The position numbers were made by a program, and so were the translations under genes. From the NCBI GenBank assembly GCA_001247695.2, contig LGRX02034452.1, positions 1-64,000 of the forward strand: DNA of 64,000 bases, read 5' to 3'. This document shows positions 52,052-61,935 of this stretch, in pieces. Origin of the DNA: Cymbomonas tetramitiformis (taxonomy: Eukaryota; Chlorophyta; Pyramimonadophyceae; Pyramimonadales; Pyramimonadaceae). Each line of letters begins with the position of its first letter. Positions within the stretch are counted from its first letter, which is position 1. The notes under the pieces were generated by a model. It was given only the letters and a program-made list of their open reading frames with translations. It had not been told where the DNA came from and searched no databases.

Positions 52052-53503
52052 CGGTCGTCCTACCCTGACGGCCTGCTTAACCCACACGCAATTCCGTCGA
52101 GGAATTGGCAGGAAGTAGTGGGTGTGGATTTCGCCACAGGGCTACCTCTGACTGAGCATCCAAGGAAATGATGCGTTCGTTGCCTTCACCTGCAAGCTCT
52201 CAAAGATGGTCCACGTTGTCCCCATGAACTTTGGGGACAGCTCGGCTGCTACTGTTGCTCGCATCTACTTTGACACTGTGTGGAGACAGCACGTGGCGCC
52301 TATGAAGACGTTGTCAGCGACCGGGACCCACGGTTTCAGGACGCCTTCTGGAAGGAGCTGATGAGGCTGATGGGGGTAAAAGTGGCGATAACCACACCGT
52401 ACAACCCTCGATCAGATGGACAAGCAGAGCACACTCACAGGGTCGTGGAGGATATGCTCCGTTCCTTCGTCGACGACAGCCCAGGAGACTGGGATTTGTA
52501 TGCCACTAACGCGGAGTTTGCTATCAACGACTCGCGTAGTGATGTTACTGGCTTCACTCCTTTCGAGCTGTGCTACGGCGTGTCACCCATGTCGCACCTT
52601 GATAAGTTCCTGGAGGCCGCTCAGCCTGCCAATGGGCGACGCAAAGGAGGGGTAGGGACTGCACATGAATGGGCATCTCGTTTTTCGTCGCAGTTGCGGG
52701 ACGCGAGGAGCAGACTTGAGCTGGCGCAGCAACGGCAGCGAGGCCTGTTCGATCAGCGGCATGAGCAGCGGGAGTACGCGGTGGGCGACCTTGTCTGGGT
52801 GGAGGCTAAACACCTCACAGAGAAGCTCATGGACAGGTCTCTGTGCAGGAAGCTCAGCAAACGCTGACACGGGCCGTTAGCTGTGACAGAGCGGTTTTAC
52901 AGTGATATGCAGGCGGGCCTTCCTGAGGCTGACCGTGGCGCACCAGTGGCGTACCGACTGCAGCTACCTCCTGGCTGGCGTATACACGATGTCTTCGCAC
53001 AACAACGGCTGAAGCCGTACGTGGACGGAGCAGCCACCTTTGCCTCGCGCCGACAACCAACGATTCCAGAGGCAGTGGTGGTGGATGGTCAGCGTGAAGC
53101 ACATGTGGATCATATCTTGGCCCGCCGAGTTCGTATTTCCCGCGGCAAGGAAATCGAGGAGTGGAAGGTGCGCTGGACTGGATATTCTAAGGTCCACGAC
53201 TCGTGGAGAACTCGAGACAAGCTAGAACGAGGGGCCCCTCTGCAACAGTTGGGAGAATTTGAAGCTGCGCGTGTAGCTATGGAAGGCCAGGTGCGCGACG
53301 CCGCCTTACGCCGCCGAGAACGACGCCGTGATACAGCAGACCCCACCGGGGCGGCACTGCGTTCTTCGTCGTCTCCCATGCGAGGGACACCTTGGGAAGA
53401 GGAGCCGGATGACAATTCGACTGAATGCCTGCCTGCCCTGGGAACGCCGCGAGGTGACGAGCAAAGGAGAGACCACCTACGTTACCACCCTCGCTGCGAT
53501 TGA
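52052..53503 (+). pseudogene. pol: Chromodomain Ty3/Gypsy integrase, 5'-truncated and frameshifted
   Basis: Begins inside the integrase with SRNWQEVVGVDFATGLP (first catalytic Asp), continues MVHVVPMNFGDSSAATVARI, VVSDRDPRFQDAFW (second Asp), YNPRSDGQAEHTHRVVEDML (catalytic Glu) and FAINDSRSDVTGFTPFELCYG. After frame changes near 52167, 52285 and 52870, the C-terminal region VAYRLQLPPGWRIHDVFAQ and a chromodomain (HVDHILARRVRISRGKE, EEWKVRWTGYSKVHDSW) follow. Chromodomains steer such elements to modified histones. The upstream gag, protease, RT and RNase H are gone; its left edge abuts the five-ORF module. Confidence 0.85.
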
Positions 53504-54657
53504 TGCCCGACCAGTACGAATACTGGTGTTATTCAGTGGAACAGGCTCAGTAGAAAGAGACTTTGCTCGTTGCTTCCCGATGTCGACATCAGTGACACTG
53601 GATTCTGACCCTGTATGGCAGCCGACCCACGTGGCGCCCATCGAAGGTTGGGATTACTGGAGATACCCCCCAGGATACTTCGACGTGGTATGGGCAAGCC
53701 CCCCGTGTACTCAGTACAGCCAGGCTCGTACTAGGGGAGGTCCGCCAGACTTTGTGACAGCGAACGCGTGCGTACAACGCATGTGCTAGGAGGCAAGCAC
53801 AAGAGCAAGAAAAACGGCTAAGTACAAAAAGCAACTACGACTATAAAAGTACTCAGTACGGAGTACAGTAGGGCCGATCAGAATGATGTTGATGTGAGGT
53901 GCCTAGCCTGTTGTACGGAGTACTCAGTACAGTTGAGTTATGGAAAGAGTTCATGAATGTATAAGAACTCTAAGTGTAACCAGTTTCGGAGATGAGAACT
54001 GAACTGAATAAATTGTAACATAAAAAGTACGAAACTGTAACCGCTGTATATTTGTATTGAAAGCATACATTGAAAGCATACTTGAAAGAATAACGAAACC
54101 GTATTCCGGATAGTGGACCGCCGTAGTATCGAAACCATACCTCGTGCGGTCGTTTAATAGTTAGAATAATATAAGTCCGAAAGTGTAAAGAAGTGAAGAA
54201 GCAAGGGTGTAGACTCCCACAACGCACCCTAGACATCATCGAGTACCTTCGACCTCAACACTGGTATGTGGAGAACCCGATGGGCCGTTACCCCAGCGCT
54301 TTGCGTTTCAGGCCGGTAATGAGCCAACTCCCGGCGCCTCTTACTTGCACGTACTGCATGTATGGGAAACGATACAAGAAGCCCACCTGTATCCGGACGA
54401 GTTCGCCACCGCCCGAGCCCCTGCTGCAATGCACAGCGGCTACCCCTTGTCCATACCGTCGGGCGACGGGAATGCATCCTGAAACTTCACAGCTTGGACC
54501 CAGGGGTGACACACCAGGAATGCAGAAGTCCCATGCTGTGTTTCGTGTCCCGAGTCATCTACTACGACATCGGTTCCAGCACTTGACTTTTGGAGGTGCC
54601 GACGGGGTACGATTAGCTCACGGCGAAGAAGAGACGAGGACTGAAGACCTGCCTTAG
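53455..54657 (+). pseudogene. Cytosine-5 DNA methyltransferase domain of the Gypsy element, split by a solo LTR
   Basis: The first part (to 53781) is in the +1 frame relative to the chromodomain and reads RILVLFSGTGSVERDF (SAM-binding motif I), SVTLDSDP, FDVVWASPPCTQYSQAR (motif IV with catalytic Cys in PPC). A solo LTR interrupts at 53782. Removing it and one 5-bp duplicate restores the frame, which continues TLDIIEYLRPQHWYVENPMG (ENP, motif VI) and LTCTYCMYGKRYKKPTC, typical of compact phage/mobile-type C5-methyltransferases. Such enzymes methylate cytosine in DNA. Reports exist of cytosine methyltransferases captured by retrotransposons in algae and dinoflagellates; this copy fits that theme but is broken. 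It is followed by a polypurine tract and 3' LTR, so it belongs to the element. Confidence 0.85.
53782..54221 (+). mobile_element. Solo LTR with 5-bp target duplication
   Basis: 440 bp from TGTGCTAGGAGGCAAGCAC to GACTCCCACA, flanked by ACGCA at 53777-53781 and 54222-54226. The first ~250 bp match, on the opposite strand, the repeats at 43103-43347 and 46121-46385. A complete LTR with target duplication and no interior is the product of unequal recombination between the two LTRs of a full element. Confidence 0.9.
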
Positions 54658-54835
54658 ATATTAGTTGTGCACGGTCGGGTGAATTTGGGGATGAGCGTTG
54701 GCAGCGTGATCCGTGATGAAACCCTTCTGTCACGCTGATGAGCAGATGGACCTCGAGTGCAGCTATCGAGACCCCTGTACACCATTATATGTAGATTCAT
54801 GCATTAGTCGTGGTTTCAGGGGACAGTCCACTCCT

Positions 54836-54851
54836 AAGGGGGGGGGAGAGT
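54836..54851 (+). promoter_or_regulatory. Polypurine tract
   Basis: AAGGGGGGGGGAGAG immediately before the 3' LTR, the usual primer for plus-strand synthesis. Confidence 0.8.
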
Positions 54852-55172
54852 TGTGCCAGGGGGCACGACGTAGCTGAGACCCCCTCACGATAAGGGGTGT
54901 CCGAATGCCTGAAATTGATATCAGGGGACTATCGGGAGAAATAGTAAGGGAATGTGACATTCATCTGAGCGAACAGTTAGGGGAAATAATCTGTGAGCTC
55001 GGAGTGGTGAATAAAGAGAGATCACTGAGTTGGTCTCTCAAACTTGGACAACCGAAAATAATAACTCTTGCTGTCTGGGTTTATGTGAATAGAAAGATAT
55101 TCTGAAAGTATATACGATCCGATCATATTGCATACTGGATAATAGATAACTCCTGGGAATACCCCTGGGACA
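54852..55172 (+). mobile_element. 3' LTR of the methyltransferase Gypsy element
   Basis: 321 bp, TGTGCCAGGGGGCACGACGT to CCCCTGGGACA; related along its length to the solo LTR at 3974-4289. Confidence 0.85.
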
Positions 55173-56559
55173 AGGAAGCTTCTCACCGCAATTCCCCCCC
55201 GGCGTTCGACAAGCCGGTGAGTGTAAAATACTGCCACGTCAGCTCAAAATCCAACCTTTCATTTTAATTTCCGGGGCTTCGGGCATAAACCGATAAAAGT
55301 AGTGCCTTTCCCGAGTTTTTGAAAGTTCTCTAGTTTCCCCGTTGCGCCACTGGAAAATTGTGTCATATGTCGCCCTCTCATCTCACTTCGGTTGGAGTAT
55401 CCACAACGAGAAGGGAGCGTTTAGCTCTGGGCCTCGTTCCGAGGTGGGAAGAGGAAGGGGGAGAAGCCTTGAACTTCAAATCCATATCCCCAAACGTTTA
55501 AATTAAAATGAATGTTTACCGACTAGTATAAAATTATAATGACAAGGAATGTTTACAGACTAATTCTCGACACTCTACGATATACCTTGGTGCTCTTGTA
55601 CCAATTGTGTATTAAAATCCCTTTCAGGAACAAAATAAATGCTTTATCTGCCATGGCAGCCCCAAGCTCACCCTTTTGAAGACCGAACTTTTGTTGCAAG
55701 TGGGAATGTTTCTGGTGGAATCCCGCGCAAATCGATTAGGATTCTCGAGTTCTTGACAAAAGTTTGAGGGCCTTAAGCAAAGTATGAACTCTTTCCGGCC
55801 TACAACTTATGAAGTTCATAAACTCAAGCAACCCAGGATCTGCACTTCGATTGAACGTTCACGGTGCATTCTTGTACCATCCCACATCACCTGAGGGTGC
55901 ACTCAGGTTTTCAGCACACACTAGCCCGGTGGTCGAAAACTTCGTGCTTACTAGTGTGCACATAAACTACTGGATCACCTTAAGAAGAATCTTGTTGTTC
56001 TATAGTAGATGCTCAAAAGTGAGAGGTTACATACTGTATTTCATCAGAAAAAGAAAGTGAAGTTAAAGGTGTCGAGTGAATTCCAGTTGTCCGCAGGTCG
56101 CACCATCAGCAGGTATCAATCTATTACATATAGTGTGTGTACTTTCTTTTAGTACGTATACTTTTTTAGGAGAGGACAGGCACAAAGTTGCTTAGTCGCC
56201 TTTATAACAAAACAGGCACGACGTTGGCGACTCATTTACGTGAACGAACGATCCAAACAACGTATCCTCAAAAAACGAGCTTAAAGCAGCTTTGCCTCGT
56301 CCCAATTCTACCTGCAGGCCCTTTCGTCGATGCAGAGACGGCTTACATCACAGCGTAACATATTTTATCTATACCCTGTGAAATTTGTGCACAAGATCCA
56401 AGCGGATCTCTCCACGCCTTCGCAAGAGCGTGAACTTCAATGTATGTTTTTGCATCTCCGTCCTCAATGTCACGGGGATTGTGAACCCCACACCCCGCAA
56501 AAGGGGTCTCTTTTTTTCTTTGTCCTCACCTACTGCAGACCGAAACCGCATGCGGCGCA
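55173..56559. other. Intergenic DNA with no supported gene
   Basis: Short ORFs only. The longest on the plus strand (55809-56060, 83 residues) and those near 56330-56740 lack motifs and compete with the minus-strand gene next door. Confidence 0.4.
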
Positions 56560-57634
56560 TCATTGTGAAAGCTGTTTGTCATTGTCGAACATAAGCCACC
56601 GAATCAGTGATCGAGGCTGTGCCTGCAAGTGCGGCGATCACGCGATCAGGGTTACAACGCTCTGGACGCGAATAGTAGAGACAATTGCAAAAAATGATCC
56701 ATGTGCAGTTAGCGATCTCGCGAGCACTAGGGAAACTGTATGATGCAGACCTGCGCTGTTGAAGGCGTGCTGCCAATTGCTGGAGGACCACCTTCCACCC
56801 CGCTGGTCGCTGCTGGGACACCGCCACCCGTCATCGTGGGTGGAGCGTCTGCTCTTGCCAAGCTAGTAGCGGGCGTAAGAAGCGCTGGTGGCCCAGCAGA
56901 TGCAACGCTTCCTAGTCCATTTCCCGGAACTACGTTCGACGTAACTGGCTGCTGCGCTGTAGCTGATCCTCGAGTAGCAGCGGCGACGGCCATGTCGGCA
57001 GCGATTGTACGAGCATTTATTGCTTGAGGAATCTCTTGGTATTGAAGAGACCCCGGAGTACCTCCTTCAAGCAACATCATTTGATTTCCACTCGATGTTT
57101 GCGACGCTTGCGGCTGTGACTCACACAAACACACCACACGCGTTGATCCCGAAAGTTGTCCTTGCACTGAATTGGTTCCTGAAAGTAAAGACCCAAAAGA
57201 GTACTGCAGGGTGTAGCGTGTACGTGAGCAAGTTGTCACCACTGGTCGAGACCTCGAAGACCTGTAATGCGATAATAAACTTCGCGGCGAAAATAGCTTA
57301 CCGGAGCTCTCGCGTATATCGCTGAAGGGGGTAGACGTGACAGCGTCCTTGAGATTTCATTCGCGCGCTGCCTTCGTTCCTGTACACGGATATCGACAGC
57401 TCTGTGACTCTGATTATCAATAAGCAAAGGGAGCAGAACGCACAGAAAGCAGCAACGTTATCTTCTGATAGAACAGTTTACGGAGACGTCTATGTCAACG
57501 GAGGGGTTGACAGAGTAGTCTACCCGTGATTCAAGACCCAACAGCTTCCGACCAGTCAGGGCGGCTTGACACCGCGCAGTTATCGTCGCAATAAGGACAG
57601 TCAAGGCAAACATTACTGTTATTATCCTGGCCAT
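56560..57634 (-). CDS. Predicted secreted Ser/Ala/Pro-rich protein, four exons
   Basis: Exons 57482-57634, 57302-57347, 56751-57178 and 56560-56622, with donors TCC|GTAAAC, CG|GTAAGC and CAG|GTCTGC and matching phases (0, 1, 0); about 229 residues. The start MARIITVMFALTVLIATITA is a typical signal peptide, followed by RCQAALTGRKLLGLE. The body is low in charge and rich in Ser, Thr, Ala, Pro and Gly (TPATSLARADAPPTMTGGG), suggesting a glycosylated wall or matrix protein. A TATTTTATATCC box lies at 57736, about 100 bp upstream of the ATG. No conserved domain seen. The last exon is the least certain. Confidence 0.5.
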
Positions 57635-57879
57635 TTGAACTTCTTTCTTTGAAGACAATCTGAATTGCAACAACACAGCTAGGTGCAGGGGTGGGGATAT
57701 TGAATCGCAAGGTTTTGTTCCCAAGACTTCACTTTGTATTTTATATCCGTGAAGCCCTCCCGCGGTGGCCCCTTCGTTGTTTGTACCGCAGATCAGGGTA
57801 TGCCAGGTTAGAGGTCGGTCGAGCATCGGTAGTAAAGTATCGGTCATCGGTATCCTCGGAAGGGGTCACAGACGAGAGC

Positions 57880-58725
57880 GAGAGGTGCTCTACGATTCTT
57901 GAGTAGACAATCATGGAGACAGAGACCTTGACCCCCCACTGGGGGGTGCCTCTGTCCTCTCTGTCACCCCTCAATATGAGGTTCCAGGTCGGCCTGCTTG
58001 CCGTGAGCTGAGACAATAAAGCAATGTCTCACTTTTATTATCTCATCTTAGTTCGAGTGTGTGCTCTCGGCCTGCTGTGGCACTGTCCAGCTTCCGTGAT
58101 TTCAGTAGACAAATAAATATATATATATATCACTACCCGCATACAACGTTGTATATATTTATTTCACCGTCTCCGTGAGGTTATCGGGCCTTTACCACCG
58201 GTCCGTGTCCGCTCGCTAGCTCCCACCTTTTTCTTTGATCCCGCGGCATTCGCGGTATTCCGCAGCGCATCGCTGAACGTATCTGACTGAGCCCATCGCT
58301 CTTTATCGCATCTGACCTCCTCGTGCCCCATCGGCACGACACATCTGACAAGGAGCCCATCGCCCCTTGGTTTCGTCCGGCTGCGCGTACATTTTGCGTT
58401 TTATCAACATTTCGGACTACGCCATTCCAACAGTGTCAGCCGACCGCCCTTCGCTCGGCGCCCGCCTTCGTGCATCCCGGGGTGCTGGGGGGAATTCCCC
58501 TGGCACTACTCCGCCTGATAGTCCCGCTAGGGACAGTCAGTCGGACCCCATTGTCGTAAGGATGTCCTCACTACGTCGGCGCCCTACGCCTGCGTCTCGG
58601 GCAGCCACATCCGCGGAGTTCCACGCTGACGCCTCTGTGTGGGTCTCCACCCCCGTTCGTGCCTCCCAACGTGCAGACCCGACAAATTGGACTACGCCTT
58701 CGCCTACGGCGAGGAGTTGGCTAAG
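57880..58725. other. Repeat-derived region with (AT)n tract
   Basis: 57913-57985 (CATGGAGACAGAGACCTTGA, CCCCCCACTGGGGGG, TGTCACCCCTC) resembles 59722-59790, so it is part of a dispersed repeat. A (TA)n run lies at 58112-58127. No gene supported; the short ORFs at 58323-58798 lack motifs. Confidence 0.4.
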
Positions 58726-59320
58726 GCCCGTCGTTGTATCTGGTTTGGGAATTTCGACTACATGTCGGTCTGTCGCGTTTTTGATCATGGCGATTTGATT
58801 GGTTGAAAAATTCTGAAAAGCGACATGCCGACATGCGACATGGGTTACGATATCTTTTTGGGAGCTACGATATCTCTGCATGTCGGTGAAAACGAAAGAT
58901 ATCGTAGCTCCAAAAAAGATAACGTAACCCCATTTTGTCGCGTTTTTGTCGACCTATGTCGTGTTAATTTAAAATCTATCGTTAGATCAAAACTTTTTTA
59001 AGGGCGCACAGGCATTTAATGTCGGGCATGTCGGGCATGTCGGTTTTTCGGTTCCACGTCGACAGAAAACAGAAAATGGGGAAAGCGCAATAGTGAATCT
59101 AGCACGTGCGTTTCAACCATCAAGGCAGATGTGCCACCCGATGGGGGGAAAGAAGTATAATAAAATCCGGACGCCACGTAGACGGTGAATGTCGGTCAGG
59201 ATGTCGGTTTCCCCCAAAAATTTCATCGTGAAAACTGGTCACGCGACAGCGACATCCGACACGACACGACGACATGCCGACATCGCGACAAAGTTCCCAG
59301 ACCAGATACAACGACGGGCC
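58725..59320. mobile_element. Harbinger-like MITE with TAA target duplication
   Basis: 596 bp with terminal inverted repeats GGCCCGTCGTTGTATCTGGT / ACCAGATACAACGACGGGCC, about 45 bp with mismatches, flanked by TAA at 58722-58724 and 59321-59323. The interior carries CGATTTGATTGGTTG (shared with the MITE at 33876), many CGACATG/CATGTCG words and an inverted pair around ACGATATC. Non-coding. Confidence 0.8.
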
Positions 59321-59454
59321 TAAGCTCTTGCGGGGACATGGCTTCAAGTCCACCGTCGGGCTCACTCTGGAAGGACCCGAGGCTGAGTCGGACTTTACCG
59401 TTCTGCTCGCCAACATGTCCCACGTCTTCGGTCCCATCGCCCGTGACGAATTCA

Positions 59455-59706
59455 CTACCGGAATATCCTAGTTCACTAGATATCAGAGGGTCCCGAACTG
59501 TATGGATAAACTCTCATAAGATAAATAAACCCTAAGCTAGATATACCCGGAACGGTCTCGCAACGGTCTCGGAAACTAGCCTACCTGTGACACAGCGTGT
59601 GTCACAGCACGAACCTATAGATCAGTCAGCAGTTCAGTGTTGGTCCTAGGGGTCTGTCATAGGGGCCTGCCTGTCAGGGCTGCCTATACAGATTCCAGCA
59701 CACCAC
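59455..59706 (-). mobile_element. LTR-A copy c
   Basis: CCGGAATATCCTAGTTCACT through CAGATTCCAGCA, aligned with copies a and b. After it, CACCACCCCAGCACGGTGGGTG matches the start of the internal region next to copy a, then an insertion begins near 59722 and the element resumes at 60924. Confidence 0.65.
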
Positions 59707-59721
59707 CCCAGCACGGTGGGT

Positions 59722-60923
59722 GTCATGGGAACACTGACTTTCACCCCCCATAAGGGGGGAGGTCTGTGGTGCCCTGTGTCACCCCTCGCCTGCTCGGATG
59801 TCACTTGCAGTGCTTGCTGTTTGCTCCGCTCGTGTGTCACGGTCCGACCGCCAGCTTAAACTCAATTATCTTTCAGTTTAATCCGACTTAGCCGAACCGA
59901 GAAACCCTGCCTCACTGCTTTGACATTTTACAGTGCAAGCTTTAATATCACTATATTATCAGCTTTCACATCAGGTCTGGACCCACCTACGTTCAGAGGT
60001 GTTTTTCTTGTGTTCCGTCCGCTTCGCGCCCTGCGATTCTATCCGACATCTAACTTAGTACCGACATCTCAACTAGTACCGACACTTCAAATTAGTACCG
60101 ACACTTCAACCCGACATCGACCTCCTTGCCTTCGCATAGGTCACCCTAGTACCGACATCTTTTTAGTACCGACATCTACCTTAGTACCGACACTACAACG
60201 CACTTTGTGCGTTACCAATCAACTAGTACCGACATTTCTTATTAGTACCGACATCTTCCGACAATTTACTGCCGACATTGACCGCCTTGCCTTAGCACCG
60301 GTCACCCCCGACATCCCGACATCTTTAGTACCGACATCTACCGACATCTAGCGCACTTTTGCGTGCGTAACCGACAATTACCGACGCTCTGGCCAGCAGC
60401 GCCTCTGCTGCCGGAAAATTGGCTTATCGTACGACGGTTTTGACGTTACCACCGTGTTCCTCGTCGAAATCTACCCCAATTTGACTTTTCCATTGTTGGA
60501 AATTGTTGAATTTGCGAAAAGTTACGTTTTCCCTTGGAACCCAAACTCCTTGTCTTGCAGATTTTACAGCCGCGGCTGCATGGCTTCTTTGCGGCGGCGT
60601 GCGCGCATGGGCGCGCTGAGATCGGCGCTTGGACTCCTTCGAAGGCAACATTTTACCGCTGGTTACAGTCTGGTGGTGCTTGGTGGTGCTTGTGCACCAA
60701 GCACCAACATCGACACCAGCGTTTGCGACAACATCGACAGCGAGAGCTCTGACTGTGACGACTCCGACTCTCCGCGTTTTTCACCGTTTACACCTACATC
60801 TTGTGCGCCCCCTTGTTGCCATCTGGTGGTGGCTGGTGGTGCCGCCGCACCCCCCCCACCTTGCCCTAACGTTGGTTTTACATTGGGGTTGGAGGATTGC
60901 GCGCTGTCTCGCCGCATTTTTCT
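59722..60923. mobile_element. Insertion in the LTR-A element, with an ACCGACAT-rich stretch
   Basis: Relative to the 35-kb copy, about 1.2 kb separates GGTGGGTG from GACTGGCTAGGAG. It starts like 57913-57985, then holds CCGACA(T/C) repeated many times at 60040-60380, often as TAGTACCGACATCT. An ORF at 60454-60933 has duplicated GGTGGTGCTTGGTGGTGCTT motifs and looks like low-complexity translation, so I do not call it a gene. Confidence 0.45.
60040..60380. repeat. Irregular CCGACAT short-repeat cluster
   Basis: Over a dozen CCGACATC/CCGACACT words, many preceded by TAGTA and spaced 12-30 bp apart. The same CGACAT word is dense in the MITE at 58725-59320. Confidence 0.7.
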
Positions 60924-61670
60924 GACTGGCTAGGAGAGTCAGAATGTAAATCTCTAGGGCAGAAGCCAGGGTGACAAGTCCTAACTGCTAATCCAACTGT
61001 GCTATTCTGATACACAAATGGAAATCCCTCTAACCAACACAAGAGAAACCATACAGGCAATGCAAGTCCTGCTAAACTACTGAAAAGCTCTGTGCCAGTA
61101 AGTCAGATTGAAGAATTTAAAGGTGTCAAAGTAAAAGCATAAACCAAATTGAAGACCGTGTTGAGGTCAAAGTAGATCTCAGCACACCACCAGACAAGTG
61201 GTGTACTGCCAGAACCAAAACCAGAGCTAGCCAACAGCAGACTCGTCATCGTCAACGTCGGACGGAGGAGGGCTGTAGTCAGGAGACGGTGGAGGTCCGG
61301 GCAGCTGGGGTATACCAGGCAGATGGTGAGGGCCGGGATGGAAGAACCAACCCCCAACCCCCTGCTTCCACCATTCCCGATCGTAGCGGTCAGGCGGCAC
61401 AGCAGAGGGACCACAGCCACCGAGAGCTGTAAGCACCGCGTCCAGAGTGTCAGGGCTCAGCTCCTCAATGCCTCGGTAGACACACAGGTCCCCCATGCAC
61501 AGCACAGGCTGCGGCGCAGCCTGACCCGATACCTGCACAGGCTCGTCGTCATTGGCCGCCGTGAAGGCGGCAGCTCCCACTCCCATGACAGAAATCAAGA
61601 GAATGAAGGAAAGTAGAAACGGCATCCCCCATAAGCCCGCGTGGGCGGGGAAGCCCCACGGAGGCTTTAA
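60924..61670 (-). mobile_element. Internal 3' region of LTR-A element (copy c)
   Basis: Aligned with 35229-35846 plus 37672-37720, without the 53-bp repeats or the acidic-ORF insertion of that copy. Contains the small ORF below. Confidence 0.6.
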
Positions 61671-61700
61671 CACACTATTCGATGAAAATGATATTCTCAT
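61227..61700 (-). CDS. Retroelement accessory ORF with N-terminal membrane segment
   Basis: 157 residues. The start of the frame reads KPPWGFPAHAGLWGMP, the same peptide that ends the 40-kb gag remnant. Met at the end of this peptide begins MPFLLSFILLISVMGVGAAA, a signal peptide or membrane anchor. Then come VQVSGQAAPQPVLCMGDLC, REWWKQGVGGWFFHPGP, a Pro-rich stretch and an acidic end (DVDDDE). Related ORFs lie at 35542-35829 and, without the hydrophobic part, at 5480-5710 just before another element's gag. A membrane-anchored accessory product (Env-like in position only) is possible; no known env motif is visible. Confidence 0.55.
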   Translation of the reverse strand: MRISFSSNSVLKPPWGFPAHAGLWGMPFLLSFILLISVMGVGAAAFTAANDDEPVQVSGQAAPQPVLCMGDLCVYRGIEELSPDTLDAVLTALGGCGPSAVPPDRYDREWWKQGVGGWFFHPGPHHLPGIPQLPGPPPSPDYSPPPSDVDDDESAVG

Positions 61701-61930
61701 GTGAAAATGATATTGCCTTATTTACCTCATGATAGGCTTAAAAAGCCGCATTTTAACAGTCAAGAACATGCAAGTGCTGGTTGTGCATTAGATTTAATGG
61801 TTTTTATGGTACAAAATTGAGGTCAAATGCACTTTTTCGAAATCTAGGAGGAGTGAAAACACAAAGAACTTTTGACTCGGAATCTATATACACGTTATAC
61901 ACATATTATTTACATGTTTTTTTTTTCGTC
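61671..61930. other. Spacer between LTR-A remnant and DUF7869-type gene
   Basis: AT-rich; no coding signal. A duplicated GAAAATGATATT lies at 61685-61710. Confidence 0.4.
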
Positions 61931-61935
61931 TTGCT

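Noticed and set aside
53110..53415. 101-residue minus-strand ORF over the chromodomain
   Set aside because: Shadow of the Gypsy coding strand.
53782..54221. Large inverted-repeat element spanning 43.1-54.2 kb bounded by the opposite-facing LTR copies
   Set aside because: The right copy is a complete solo LTR with its own 5-bp duplication, so the two ends are independent insertions rather than termini of one element.
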